Assembly: GCF_013140855.1 (NCBI RefSeq)
Contig: NZ_JABBPG010000002.1
Coordinates: 796,751-860,750 of the forward strand
DNA from: Pseudoalteromonas caenipelagi
Lineage (GTDB): Bacteria > Pseudomonadota > Gammaproteobacteria > Enterobacterales > Alteromonadaceae
Reading direction: 5' to 3'
Length of the DNA stretch: 64,000 bases
The position numbers and the translations under genes were made by a program. The number at the start of each line of letters is the position of its first letter. Position 1 is the first letter of the stretch. Positions 36,972-46,328 of the stretch are shown here, one piece after another. Below the pieces are notes generated by a model. The model had not been told where the DNA came from. It searched no databases and saw nothing but the letters and a program-made list of their open reading frames with translations.

Positions 36972-38372
36972 ATGCAAAAACAAACGCCAGGCGTTTACGT
37001 AGAGGAAAAGTCAATTTTTCCTCCATCGGTTGCTGAGGTAGCGACAGCTATCCCTGCTTTTATTGGCGCAACCGACAAAAAGCTTGAACAAGATGGAGAA
37101 ACCTCTCTTCTTAATAAGCCTATACGCATCACTTCGATGCTTCAATACGAAGCCGTATTTGGCGGGCCCGAGCTTGAAACATTCACCATAACGACAGCCG
37201 GTGAAATTGATAAAAGTGCAGGCTATCGCGCAGTACCGAAGAATATTATGTACCACTGCGTTAAACACTTTTTTGCCAATGGCGGTGGCGCATGTTACGT
37301 CACTAGTGTTGGTGGTAGCACTGAAGCGGGTTATAGCACTGAACCTACAAAAGATGATTACGAAGCAGGTCTAGCAGCTGTCAAGCAAGTTGATGAAGTC
37401 ACCCTATTGGTGCTGTCAGATGCAATACGTCTGATCGGTGAACCACCGTTCCAAAACTCTGAGTATTACCAACTGTGTCAAACTGCGCTAAAACAATGCT
37501 CCGATACCAAAGACCGTTTTGCTTTAATTGATGTATTGGACGATCAAGCTGCGCTCTCACCAAGTGATAGCTTAAAGGAAAGCTACATGGATGGAATGCG
37601 CGAAGCAATTGGCAAAGAGCACCTAAAATATGGGGCCGCTTATTACCCTTATTTGAAAACTTCCATGGCACGCAGTTATGACCCAGAGAGTACACAGCTG
37701 GGAAATGATAACTCGGATAAGCTCAAAGCCCTTCGAGATGCGGGCAGCGAGCAAGCGTCTATGATGGAAAAAGCGCTGGCGAAAAATTATTTGGTTTTGC
37801 CACCATCGGCTGCTATGGCCGGTATTTACGCTCAAGTAGATAAATCGCGCGGTGTTTGGAAAGCCCCTGCTAATGTGTCTGTTAGTCAGGTATTTGAGCC
37901 AACACGCGTGATTGATGATGTTATTCAAGAGTCAATGAACGTTGATACGGTTGGCGGTAAGTCGATTAATGCGATCCGCGCATTTACTGGTCAAGGTACA
38001 TTGGTGTGGGGAGCCAGAACGCTGGCTGGTAACGATAACGAGTGGCGCTATATTCCGGTCAGACGTTTGTTCAATATGGTAGAAGAATCTGTTCAGCAAG
38101 CCAGTCAGTTTGCTGTGTTTGAGCCCAATAACGCGTTTACTTGGTTAAAGCTTAAGACCATGATTTCAAGCTACTTAGAAAGCTTATGGAAGCAAGGTGC
38201 ATTATTTGGCAATAGCGCTGAGCAAGCATTTTTCGTGAATGTTGGCTTGGGTCAGACCATGACCGAAAATGACATTAATAATGGCTATCTCAATATTGAA
38301 ATAGGGCTGGCAGCCGTGCGCCCTGCGGAATTTATTGTGTTGACCTTCTCGCATAAATCTATCTCTAGCTAA
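36972..38372 (+). CDS. eCIS contractile sheath protein (Afp2-4/Pvc2-4-like)
   Basis: 466 aa, phage tail-sheath family: the start TPGVYVEEKSIFPPSVAEVAT is diagnostic of eCIS sheaths, and the C-terminal half (RAFTGQGTLVWGARTLAG; EWRYIPVRRLFNMVEESV) holds the conserved handshake domain. It forms the outer tube that contracts to drive the inner tube into the target. Only one sheath gene is found, whereas PVC and Afp have three. ATG 36972 is chosen (AAGGAA seven bases upstream, family start); a TTG at 36942 is in frame but unsupported. First gene of the operon. Confidence 0.96.
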   Translation: MQKQTPGVYVEEKSIFPPSVAEVATAIPAFIGATDKKLEQDGETSLLNKPIRITSMLQYEAVFGGPELETFTITTAGEIDKSAGYRAVPKNIMYHCVKHFFANGGGACYVTSVGGSTEAGYSTEPTKDDYEAGLAAVKQVDEVTLLVLSDAIRLIGEPPFQNSEYYQLCQTALKQCSDTKDRFALIDVLDDQAALSPSDSLKESYMDGMREAIGKEHLKYGAAYYPYLKTSMARSYDPESTQLGNDNSDKLKALRDAGSEQASMMEKALAKNYLVLPPSAAMAGIYAQVDKSRGVWKAPANVSVSQVFEPTRVIDDVIQESMNVDTVGGKSINAIRAFTGQGTLVWGARTLAGNDNEWRYIPVRRLFNMVEESVQQASQFAVFEPNNAFTWLKLKTMISSYLESLWKQGALFGNSAEQAFFVNVGLGQTMTENDINNGYLNIEIGLAAVRPAEFIVLTFSHKSISS

Positions 38373-38395
38373 TTCAACTACTTTGGAGCAAATAC

Positions 38396-38860
38396 ATGAC
38401 ACAACCATACTACCCACTTAACGCATATCGATTCAAAGTGTCTTTGAATGGCGAAGATATGTCTTTTTCTGAAGTATCAGGGTTAGATATTGAGTTTGAA
38501 CCTATCACCTACAAAGACGGTGAAGGAAATCGCGTGCATATGCCAGGGCAGCAAACAGACATTAACATTATGTTAAAGCGTGGCATTGGTGATAAGCACA
38601 GTGAATTATACAAATGGTTAAGTACGGTCAATGGCAATATGGTTCATAAACGTGACATTGTCATTAGTTTGGTGGGCGCTCGTCCAGATAAGGTCGACCC
38701 AGAAAGCCCCGCAGCACTAGAACCATTGCTCACTTGGACTGTATCAGGCGCTTTCCCAACAAAGCTTACTGGCCCAAGTCTCAATGCATCAAGCAGTGAC
38801 ATCGCTTTTGAGTCAGTTGACTTACGTGCTGATAGCATCAAAGTTGAGTACATCTCTTAA
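38396..38860 (+). CDS. eCIS inner tube protein (Afp1/Pvc1-like, gp19 family)
   Basis: 154 aa, T4 gp19-like tube protomer: YPLNAYRFKVSLNGEDMSF, SEVSGLDIEFEPITYKDGEG and GPSLNASSSDIAFESVDLRA are the family's conserved strands. Hexameric rings of it stack to make the needle. GGAG lies eight bases before the start, and it follows the sheath by 23 bases, so the two most abundant parts are expressed together ahead of a hairpin-rich gap. Confidence 0.95.
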   Translation: MTQPYYPLNAYRFKVSLNGEDMSFSEVSGLDIEFEPITYKDGEGNRVHMPGQQTDINIMLKRGIGDKHSELYKWLSTVNGNMVHKRDIVISLVGARPDKVDPESPAALEPLLTWTVSGAFPTKLTGPSLNASSSDIAFESVDLRADSIKVEYIS

Positions 38861-38877
38861 TCGTAGTAACTGTCACT

Positions 38878-39080
38878 TATACCAATCCGTAATCTTACCC
38901 TATTATTCTTGCCATTAACCTAGCTACACGAAAGTTTCTGATTTAGCGCAACTGAATAAAGAATTTTCTACCTTGCCAACATGTGCGAGGGCCTTGGCGT
39001 AGGCGTAACACAATAGCGATGCGAGTGATGCATATTCTTTTGCTGGCAAACTGGTAGCTCAAAAATGCGGATTGGCATTA
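38878..39080. repeat. MITE-like inverted-repeat element inside the eCIS operon
   Basis: Left end TATACCAATCCG (38878-38889); right end CGGATTGG (39068-39075) continuing CATTA, an imperfect mirror of the left end. About 200 bp, with no ORF and an internal inverted pair (TTGCCA/TGGCAA). Similar TATACCAATCCG-ended elements are, to my recollection, common in Alteromonadales genomes. Confidence 0.55.
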
Positions 39081-39090
39081 CTTTATTATT

Positions 39091-39133
39091 TAACCTCAGC
39101 TGAGGTTATTTAGGTGTAGCGGCAGCTACACCT
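39091..39133 (+). promoter_or_regulatory. Palindrome and hairpin ahead of the second tube gene
   Basis: TAACCTCAGCTGAGGTTA is a perfect 18-bp palindrome (39091-39108). It is followed at once by hairpin AGGTGTAGC-GGCA-GCTACACCT (39112-39133), 9-bp stem. No T-run follows, so this may be an RNA-processing or attenuation site, or an operator, rather than a plain terminator. Confidence 0.5.
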
Positions 39134-39157
39134 TTGATAACAGCAAAGGCCATATTT

Positions 39158-39646
39158 ATGTTTGATATCGCAGACATTTCTTTAAAGCCACTGGTGAACT
39201 ATCGGTTTGCGGCGGTGATCTTTGCCGGAAACGTACCGCTTTTAAGCGATATCCGCTTTCAGCAAGTTTCAGGTTTGCAGATGAGCCGTAATATCAGCGA
39301 AAAAAATGCCAAACCGGTGATAACCGACAGCGAGGCACTGCACCCTCTGACCTTAAAAAGAGGTGTGATGAATGTAACCAAAGACGGCGCTGTACTACCT
39401 GGGATCAGTGGCTCGCCCCTAACAAACTTGCAGCACTTAGAAGCGCAGTTTTGGAAAACCAAAGCGTTGCGTTGTCGGATCTTGCTGACACTAATGGCAC
39501 CTGAGGGTCATCCTGTGCGGGCATGGCTAATTAAAAAAGCCTATTTTGAATCATTGCAGTGGGATCCGCTGAGCGCTGATGAGAGCAAAGTATTTGTTGA
39601 GTCTATGACCTACAAGTATTCACAGATATATGAGGTTTCAGTGTGA
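39158..39646 (+). CDS. eCIS second tube/tube-initiator protein (Afp5/Pvc5-like)
   Basis: 162 aa, a second gp19-family tube protein. Conserved strands: NYRFAAVIFAGNVPLL, FQQVSGLQMSRNISEK, LTLKRGV, and a C-terminal WDPLSADESKVFVESMTYKY. In PVC/Afp the Pvc5-like protein joins the hub to the tube. ATG 39158 (AAAGG eight bases upstream) is preferred to TTG 39134. Its stop overlaps the area just before the next 57-aa gene (39650). Confidence 0.9.
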   Translation: MFDIADISLKPLVNYRFAAVIFAGNVPLLSDIRFQQVSGLQMSRNISEKNAKPVITDSEALHPLTLKRGVMNVTKDGAVLPGISGSPLTNLQHLEAQFWKTKALRCRILLTLMAPEGHPVRAWLIKKAYFESLQWDPLSADESKVFVESMTYKYSQIYEVSV

Positions 39647-39649
39647 GTT

Positions 39650-39823
39650 ATGGTTATTGAAATCAACAAGTTAACAATGAAAGCTCAGCTTAGTACGCAC
39701 AAGCCGCTTGGTCATCAAGTCCAGCCCATAGGTATGACTTTAAAAGAACAAGACTTGCAAAAAATTCAAATGCTTATAGAGCAAACGGTCGAGCGTATTA
39801 TGAATGAGAGAACGTGGGAGTAA
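39650..39823 (+). CDS. Small DUF5908-like eCIS protein (Afp6/Pvc6 position)
   Basis: 57 aa, ATG 39650 to TAA 39823. Starts MVIEINKLTMKAQL, the same strand pattern as the short eCIS proteins of DUF5908 (P/V-I-E-I-x-x-L-x-I-K), and ends in a helix (QKIQMLIEQTVERIMNER). Located exactly between the Pvc5-like tube and Pvc7-like hub genes, where Pvc6 lies in PVC clusters. Role unknown; possibly an assembly factor. Too short for many gene callers. Confidence 0.75.
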   Translation: MVIEINKLTMKAQLSTHKPLGHQVQPIGMTLKEQDLQKIQMLIEQTVERIMNERTWE

Positions 39824-39826
39824 TGA

Positions 39827-40534
39827 ATGAATATTACTGCATCAAGAGTGCCCGTTGAAATTCGTGCATTTAAGGATATTAAGCGCACTGGCAAAGCAAA
39901 CGTTTTTCAGCTTGACGGCGATCCTAGCTCTTTACAAATTAGTGCATCCAACGCATATGACAACCCTAGTACGTTAAATTCAATCAGTGGCGATATAACG
40001 TATCAGCGCAGCAATACCACGCGTGCGTCAATGCGTTTTATTCTTGATGCCTATGAGTTCAAAGCATTAAGTGACTTAAAGCTTGATACACCAGATGTAA
40101 GTAAACAAATTAAGCAGTTACTTAGTTTGCTTTACACGATGGAAGACAGTAGTCATGAACCAAACTATCTCATTTTAAAATGGGGTGATATGCCGATTGG
40201 CGACTCAGTCAGTGGCGGGTTCTACTGTCGATTAGAGTCAATCGAATATCACATTGTCTCTGCCGATGAGCAAGGTAAGCCGATACAAGCAGAGGTTAAT
40301 TGTGCTTTTATTGAATGCTTATCAAAACAACAAAGAGACACCAAAGTTAAGAAAAACTCTCCGGATCTGAGCCATATCAGGCCGGTTCAAGCCAAAGAAA
40401 CGCTGCCTTTTAAAAGCAATGAAATTTACCAAGATCCACGTTACTACCTAGAAGTGGCCAGAGTAAACGGCTTGGACAATTTTAGGCAATTGAACACTGG
40501 GGATAACCTGATCTTTCCACCATTGGAGCGTTAA
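39827..40534 (+). CDS. eCIS LysM tube/hub protein (Afp7/Pvc7-like)
   Basis: 235 aa. The N-terminal ~165 residues form the CIS tube/adaptor domain (PVEIRAFKDIKRTGKANVF; SNTTRASMRFILDAYEF), and the C-terminus is a LysM module (DPRYYLEVARVNGLDNFR, ending IFPPLER). In PVC-type systems this protein sits between tube and spike. ATG 39827 is three bases after the preceding stop. The next gene starts two bases after its stop. Confidence 0.92.
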   Translation: MNITASRVPVEIRAFKDIKRTGKANVFQLDGDPSSLQISASNAYDNPSTLNSISGDITYQRSNTTRASMRFILDAYEFKALSDLKLDTPDVSKQIKQLLSLLYTMEDSSHEPNYLILKWGDMPIGDSVSGGFYCRLESIEYHIVSADEQGKPIQAEVNCAFIECLSKQQRDTKVKKNSPDLSHIRPVQAKETLPFKSNEIYQDPRYYLEVARVNGLDNFRQLNTGDNLIFPPLER

Positions 40535-40536
40535 AG

Positions 40537-42162
40537 ATGAATTTACCCGTTAATATTCAAATTATTGCCAATGGTAAAGAAATAAACCGCTACGGCATTC
40601 ATGCTTTACACATTGATTACCGAGCGCAGCGGATCCCAACCGCAACCGTCACCTTAAGAGCCGGAAGCCCTGCTACAGCGAGTTATCCGATGGCTGATGA
40701 TAGCGCCTTCAAAAGCGGTAATGAGGTAAAAATTAAGCTGGGCAGACAGGGTCAACCAAATACGCAAGCTTTGGTATTCAGTGGTTTAATTTGTGCAAAG
40801 AAACTGAGGTTGAGTAATGGGGTGACTGAGCTAAAACTCACTTTGCATAGCGATTTAATTAAGTTGGTTGACCCTCCAAAAGACTTTATTTTTAGTCAGC
40901 GCAAAACGGATGATGCCATCGTGCGTGAGATATGCTCTGAGCGTGCCATTAGCAATATCAAAGTCAGTAAAAGTGACATCGAGCACGAGCAATTTTGCCG
41001 ATTTAATATGACACCTTGGCAATTGGTTATGGAGCGTGTGCATGCCAATGGCTTTTTAATGCTCCCTTCGCCTGAAAAAGTCACTATTGCTGCAATAGAG
41101 GTTGTGGGTTCGAAAACACATAGCTTAGAAGTGGGCCTTGATGAGGTAGTCAGTGTTGAGCTGGAAAATGATGTGTCTATGCAGCTTGGTAGTATTAGTC
41201 GAGTGGGCTATGACGAGACCAAGCAAGACTACCTTAGCCCTGCAACCACACGCACTCGGGCCTTATTCGGTGGGGCATTAAAACCACAGGCAGCTGCAAA
41301 AGCACTGAGCAAGTCACCACTCAAAAGTTATACAGGAAGCCCTCAGGATAGGGCCAGTGCGCAAGCTTGGAGTAAGGCACAGGCGACTTATCGCACTTTG
41401 GACTTATATCGCGGCAAGGTAGTTGTTGAAGGCCAAAGCCATTTTCAACTGGGCGATAAACTGGCGGTCCGTAAGATGGGGGATGAGTTTAGCGGGCAAT
41501 ACATCATCAGTGGTGTACGTCATAAAGTCGATATGAATGGTTGGAAAACGCAATTAGATTTAGGATTGCAATTTCCCACATCGTTGACCAAAAACACGCA
41601 AGCTTCGAGCAAAGAGCAAGGGCTACTGTTTGGTAAGGTACTTAAGTACAGCAAAGATCCAAAAAAACTGTATCGCTATAAGGTCAGCATTCCCGCATTG
41701 ACTAACAAAAGCTTATGGTGTCGTTTGGCCTCTCCTTATGCTGGCAAAGAAGAGGGGTTGTTTGTTCCGCCAAAACCTGGACATGAAGTGTTGCTTGGCT
41801 TTGTTGCTGACGAACCCGAACACCCCGTGATTTTAGGTTCACTGCACAACCCCAAGAATAAACCGCCTTTACCATTTGACGGCAAATTAGAGCGCAGAGG
41901 ATTGGTCATTGTTAAAGACAAACAATCACTGCTTTTTGATGAAAAAGAAAAAAGCACTGTCTTAGCGGGTGGCAAGAATAACAGTATGACCATCAACGAT
42001 GACAAGTCATTGCAGCTGAAACGAGATAAAACAACCGTTGTACTTGAGAAAGACCTTCAATTACAAAGTGGAGCTCAAGTTTCTCTATCAGCTAAAAAAG
42101 ATGTAGCGATTAAAGCCAGCGGCAAGACCAAAATCAAAGCATCAAAAACTGAAATTAGTTAA
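40537..42162 (+). CDS. eCIS VgrG-like spike protein (Afp8/Pvc8-like)
   Basis: 541 aa. N-terminal ~330 residues resemble the gp27-like hub (IHALHIDYRAQRIPTATV; RFNMTPWQLVMERVHANGF); an OB fold about 365-450 (GLLFGKVLKYSKDPKKLYRY, LWCRLASPYAG, PGHEVLLGFVADEPEHPVI is the VgrG signature); a C-terminal beta-helix spike (NNSMTINDDKSLQLKRD to the end, alternating K/S residues). Trimeric puncturing spike. GGAG eight bases ahead of ATG. Confidence 0.95.
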   Translation: MNLPVNIQIIANGKEINRYGIHALHIDYRAQRIPTATVTLRAGSPATASYPMADDSAFKSGNEVKIKLGRQGQPNTQALVFSGLICAKKLRLSNGVTELKLTLHSDLIKLVDPPKDFIFSQRKTDDAIVREICSERAISNIKVSKSDIEHEQFCRFNMTPWQLVMERVHANGFLMLPSPEKVTIAAIEVVGSKTHSLEVGLDEVVSVELENDVSMQLGSISRVGYDETKQDYLSPATTRTRALFGGALKPQAAAKALSKSPLKSYTGSPQDRASAQAWSKAQATYRTLDLYRGKVVVEGQSHFQLGDKLAVRKMGDEFSGQYIISGVRHKVDMNGWKTQLDLGLQFPTSLTKNTQASSKEQGLLFGKVLKYSKDPKKLYRYKVSIPALTNKSLWCRLASPYAGKEEGLFVPPKPGHEVLLGFVADEPEHPVILGSLHNPKNKPPLPFDGKLERRGLVIVKDKQSLLFDEKEKSTVLAGGKNNSMTINDDKSLQLKRDKTTVVLEKDLQLQSGAQVSLSAKKDVAIKASGKTKIKASKTEIS

Positions 42163-42190
42163 CTCATATAACTGATAAAGGAGATTTAGC

Positions 42191-42598
42191 ATGAAGGAAA
42201 CACACTTCTTAGGTCAAGGGTGGGGCTTCCCCCCTAGGTTTAGCGCCAATGGCGCTGGCGTTAATATGGTATCTGCAGAAGAAGACATTCGTCAGGCGTT
42301 ATATATTTTGTTATTTACCCAGCTTGGGCAGCGCCCGATGGCACCAAGTTTTGGCACTGCCATTGCGGATTATGTCTTTGAATCTCCTGATGGCAATACA
42401 TTGGCATGGCTCAAAGAGCATATTGCTGGACAAGTAATTGCGTTGGAGCCAAGAGTCGATTTAAAAAATGTGGACGTTGCCTTGTCATTTGAGCAAGGGC
42501 AAAAACTTGAAATCGACCTTGACTATGTAGTCAGAGATACCAACACCCGCACTAACTTCGTCTTTCCGTTTTATTTGACGGAATATCAAGGGGTATAG
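42191..42598 (+). CDS. eCIS baseplate wedge, gp25/GPW family (Afp9/Pvc9-like)
   Basis: 135 aa, gp25-like: FLGQGWGFPPRFSANG, then SAEEDIRQALYILLFTQLGQ and RPMAPSFGTAIADYVFE are the conserved EPR-region equivalents that start sheath assembly. AAAGGAG seven bases before ATG. In PVC this gene likewise follows the spike. Confidence 0.96.
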   Translation: MKETHFLGQGWGFPPRFSANGAGVNMVSAEEDIRQALYILLFTQLGQRPMAPSFGTAIADYVFESPDGNTLAWLKEHIAGQVIALEPRVDLKNVDVALSFEQGQKLEIDLDYVVRDTNTRTNFVFPFYLTEYQGV

Positions 42599-42604
42599 CA
42601 GAGC

Positions 42605-43027
42605 ATGGATAAACTGCTTCTTGATGCCGATCTCGTGCAGTTTGACCCTGTTTTCAGTGGTGCTGTATTGATGGGACCGCCACCGGTGCCAATTAAAGCG
42701 AGCGGTAAAGTCACTGTGATGGGAAAGCTGATATGTTTGCAAGGAGATGAAAAGAAAGTACAGCTGCAAATTGGTTACATCAAACCACCTTATGTGATCC
42801 CCGGTATGGGGATGTTGAAAATCATAAAGTTAGCAGGAAATCAAGTCAGCAAAAAAACCGTCAACGGCAAAAAAGCGCTACTGAAAGGCAGTGTCTTTGA
42901 CGCTGAGTTCACGGTGTTATCTCCAGCTCAGCAGCCCACTGCTGCGGGGCCGGTTCCTGACGCAAAACCCAAGTACAAAGGAAAAGGCAAATTCATTTCT
43001 TTAAACCTAAAGTGCACGTCTAAATAA
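42605..43027 (+). CDS. eCIS spike-tip protein, PAAR-like (Afp10/Pvc10 position)
   Basis: 140 aa. Sequence resemblance to PAAR proteins is weak (no clear PAAR signature); the identification rests on position between gp25 and the J-type baseplate gene, its size, its Gly/Lys-rich strand pattern (KASGKVTVMGKLICL, KPPYVIPGMGMLKI) and a single Cys near each end of the fold. The predicted role is the sharp cap of the VgrG trimer. Confidence 0.7.
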   Translation: MDKLLLDADLVQFDPVFSGAVLMGPPPVPIKASGKVTVMGKLICLQGDEKKVQLQIGYIKPPYVIPGMGMLKIIKLAGNQVSKKTVNGKKALLKGSVFDAEFTVLSPAQQPTAAGPVPDAKPKYKGKGKFISLNLKCTSK

Positions 43028-43040
43028 ATGGTACAAAATT

Positions 43041-46000
43041 ATGGACTTAAAAAACAGCGTCACCAATGGGGCGGTGTATTTCGACAGAGGCTTGTTAGCA
43101 TTGGAGCAAGCCAATTACTCAATAGAGCAAAGGTCATCTGAAGACTGGTTGCTATTTCTTAAGCAATTTGCCTCTCGCCTCACATTTTTTGACACGCAAA
43201 ATGGTGAAGATGGCACTTGGGCGCAGTTATTACCAAACAATGACGAGCTTAAAGCACTTGCTAAATGGTTACAAAAAGATGCGGCAATACCTGATGAAGT
43301 CAAAGCATTGGCTGCACGCCCTGATCTGAGCTTGTTGCTAACGTTTATTCAATTACTCAATTATCCAGCTGAGCAATTTCATGAGCTCACTGCGCGTCAC
43401 TTACAGCATTATTACCGTGGGGTCTTAGGGTTGGCCGCGAAGAAGGGTGAGCCTGATAAAGCAAACCTAATCGTCACACTCAATGAAGACACTGAGGTGT
43501 TAACCTTGCGTGAAGGTACCCGCTTTTCAGCGGGGGTGGATGACAATGATGAGCCAATTGAGTACGCCTTGGCTGATACCGTTCAGCTTAACACAGCGCA
43601 AGTGAGCGATATCATTACGCTGGCAAAGCATTCAGAAAAAAATAGCAACCGCTTTTACGTTACACAAGCTCAGTCAACATCGCAGCAACTGGTGTTTCCT
43701 GCTGAGGGGGTACCTTGTTTTGGCGAAAACACAGAGGTGCCCGCTGAGCTGGGTTTAATCATAAGCTCAAAATTACTTTGGCTGGGTAGCGGCAAGCGCC
43801 AAATACATATCACCTTCTCAGGTATAACGTTTACGCGTGTCTCTAATGACTCTGATGCCGCACCAGATGATGAAAATGACCAAGATACCTTAGTCGATGT
43901 TTTTAAAAGCTTCGATATCGCCGTCTCGACCGAGCAAGGTAAAGTGGTGTTGCCGCTCATAGATAAAGATACTTCAGACGCCGCCAAATCAGACCAAGAT
44001 GGGTATGTTGACATACAACAAAGCGACGAGGAGCTTAGCCTAGTATTAACGGTTGAGCCTGAATTTCCTGCCATTGGATTGTCTGAAGCCGATGTCGAAA
44101 AAGGTCGGCGCAACCCTTATATTTGCCTCTTTGCAAAGCAACAAAGCTATCAGGTGAATTTTGCAGAACTTAAGCTACAGGTGTCAGCTGAGGGACTCGT
44201 GCCGTCGAGTATTGCTAACGACCAAGGGGAGCTGGAAGCTGACAACCCTGATTTGATCTTTGGACCTGAACCCGTACGTGGCTCAGGGTTTTACTTTACT
44301 CACCCTGAGCTGAACGTAAAGCCGCTCGCAAATTTAAAACTGGATTTTAACTGGGCGGGTAAACCGCAAGACATGCGTGGTTACTACGATGCTTATAAGC
44401 AATTTTTGCAAGCTAACCCAATTTATCAAATGGCCGGCTTCGATGAGAACCAATATCCACAACACCTTGTTCGTCTAGACAGTGCACAAGGTTTGTTGGC
44501 AGAGGGGTTATCACTGTTTGAAGGCCTTGGAGTATCTTCATCAGCGGCCCAGATGCCGAAAAAAGCGGACAAAAGGTCTTCGCAGGGCTATCTAGACTTA
44601 CCTTTAGACGCAGTTGACCCTAAAAAATACCCATTGTGGTTTAAGCTGAGCCTCACTGGTGATGACTTTGGCACCGGTGTATATGGCCCTGCTTTGCAAT
44701 ATTTTGCATCGCTTTACGCAGCTCAGGTACTTGGTAACGTCAATGGTAATATCGACAACCCAGTGACAGGCACAACGGTAGTACCCGAACCTTATATACC
44801 GCAAGCGTTAGACTTACACATGGGTTATCACACTGAGCAGGTGAAATTTGATAACCTATCAAACAACATAGAGCTTGGACACATTCACCCATTGGGTGAA
44901 GAGCCAATTGATGCGCAAAATGACAAAAAATCAATTACGTTACAGCCGCAAATAGACAGCAAGGGCGAGTTGATCATTGGCTTAGTGAATCCAAGGTTGC
45001 CAGGCGAAGTGAGTTTACTGTTAGAGCTTGAACCACTTAACTACTCTGTTAGCAGCCTTAATCCAACCATTACTTGGCATTATCGCTACCAAAATAAGTG
45101 GCATGAAATAAAGCGAAATAGCTTAGACTCGGCGAATCACAAAGCGTTAGTGCTGTCAGATAGTACCAATGGGTTGCTCAATTCAGGCATCGTGAGGTTA
45201 GCACTACCTGAGCAGGCCAGCCTAGATGACGCGATGTTGCAAAGTGGCAGAGCGTGGATCAAAGCCAGCATTTCTTATGGCGGCAATCGCTTAGCAAGAC
45301 TCTCACACTTAAAGCATCTTGCGGCTCAAGCAGTAGAAGTCACATATGTTGAAAAGTCAGCAGACGACCCAAAGCTTGGACAAGTACTACCAGCTGAGTC
45401 TATCAATGAGCTGGTAACGCTCGATGCACGGGTAGATAGTGTAATGCAGCCTGCTGAGAGTTTTGCTGGCCGCGCAGCACAAAGTGAGTCGAACTATGTG
45501 ACACATTGTGCTGAGCAGTTACGTCATAAAGGTAGAGCGTTGACGCAGTGGGATTATGAACATTTGGTGCTTGAAGCATTTCCAGAATTATATTTTGTGA
45601 AATGTTTTAGAGGTGTGGTGAGTCAAGCGACTACCGATAATGCAAGCACTGACAATACGAATGCTGATGATGCAAACAAAGATGATGCAAACAATGATGA
45701 TGCAAATGTCAGTAATGCAGATACCGCAGGCACCATTACGCTTGTGGCAATTCCCAAAACTAGAGACGCCGAGCATTTTCAGCCTTTGCTTGCCGACCAT
45801 AAGAAAAAACAAATCGCTCAATTTTTGGCAGACAAAATGCCACATTACGCCAAGCTTGATGTGGTAGACCCTGACTATCGAGAAATACGCTTTTCAGTAA
45901 CAGCAGTAATATCAGATGGTTATGACAAGGGGCAGGCATTAGAGCGCATAAATGCAACGTTAATTGAGCACATGTCACCTTGGATTGAAAAATCGGGTAA

Positions 46001-46310
46001 AGCGCCGCAGCCAATTAACAACAATGTGAGCTTGTCATCAGTGGCAAAAATCATAGCGCAGTTAGACGAAATTAAATTAATACACAGCATTTCAACTTAC
46101 ATTGAAAATAGAAAGGGTGATTTCGTACCTATAAATAACCAATCAACACAAGCACGAAATGAGCATGAAGTTTTAGTGCCCGCAGTACAGCACGTACTGC
46201 GCGTATTTGGTGAACAAGAAGAGGTGCTCTTTGGGATTGGCGCTATGGTCATCGAGGCTGATTTTACTGTTGCACAGAATGACAAAGTAGCACCACCTAC
46301 TACCAATTAA
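43041..46310 (+). CDS. eCIS baseplate protein, gp6/J family (Afp11/Pvc11-like)
   Basis: 1,089 aa, with the phage baseplate J-like domain in the C-terminal third (NYVTHCAEQLRHKGRALTQW; the conserved YEHLVLEAFPELYFVKCF; ILLV-type strand TITLVAIPK). The N-terminal part (FLKQFASRLTFFDTQNGEDG) is the eCIS-specific region. At about residues 863-899 an Asp/Asn/Ala-rich insert (DDANKDDANNDDAN) is encoded by near-perfect 15-bp repeats, a potential length-variable loop inside the J domain. Largest baseplate component. Confidence 0.93.
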   Translation: MDLKNSVTNGAVYFDRGLLALEQANYSIEQRSSEDWLLFLKQFASRLTFFDTQNGEDGTWAQLLPNNDELKALAKWLQKDAAIPDEVKALAARPDLSLLLTFIQLLNYPAEQFHELTARHLQHYYRGVLGLAAKKGEPDKANLIVTLNEDTEVLTLREGTRFSAGVDDNDEPIEYALADTVQLNTAQVSDIITLAKHSEKNSNRFYVTQAQSTSQQLVFPAEGVPCFGENTEVPAELGLIISSKLLWLGSGKRQIHITFSGITFTRVSNDSDAAPDDENDQDTLVDVFKSFDIAVSTEQGKVVLPLIDKDTSDAAKSDQDGYVDIQQSDEELSLVLTVEPEFPAIGLSEADVEKGRRNPYICLFAKQQSYQVNFAELKLQVSAEGLVPSSIANDQGELEADNPDLIFGPEPVRGSGFYFTHPELNVKPLANLKLDFNWAGKPQDMRGYYDAYKQFLQANPIYQMAGFDENQYPQHLVRLDSAQGLLAEGLSLFEGLGVSSSAAQMPKKADKRSSQGYLDLPLDAVDPKKYPLWFKLSLTGDDFGTGVYGPALQYFASLYAAQVLGNVNGNIDNPVTGTTVVPEPYIPQALDLHMGYHTEQVKFDNLSNNIELGHIHPLGEEPIDAQNDKKSITLQPQIDSKGELIIGLVNPRLPGEVSLLLELEPLNYSVSSLNPTITWHYRYQNKWHEIKRNSLDSANHKALVLSDSTNGLLNSGIVRLALPEQASLDDAMLQSGRAWIKASISYGGNRLARLSHLKHLAAQAVEVTYVEKSADDPKLGQVLPAESINELVTLDARVDSVMQPAESFAGRAAQSESNYVTHCAEQLRHKGRALTQWDYEHLVLEAFPELYFVKCFRGVVSQATTDNASTDNTNADDANKDDANNDDANVSNADTAGTITLVAIPKTRDAEHFQPLLADHKKKQIAQFLADKMPHYAKLDVVDPDYREIRFSVTAVISDGYDKGQALERINATLIEHMSPWIEKSGKAPQPINNNVSLSSVAKIIAQLDEIKLIHSISTYIENRKGDFVPINNQSTQARNEHEVLVPAVQHVLRVFGEQEEVLFGIGAMVIEADFTVAQNDKVAPPTTN

Positions 46311-46328
46311 ACTTAAGAGGAAAACATT

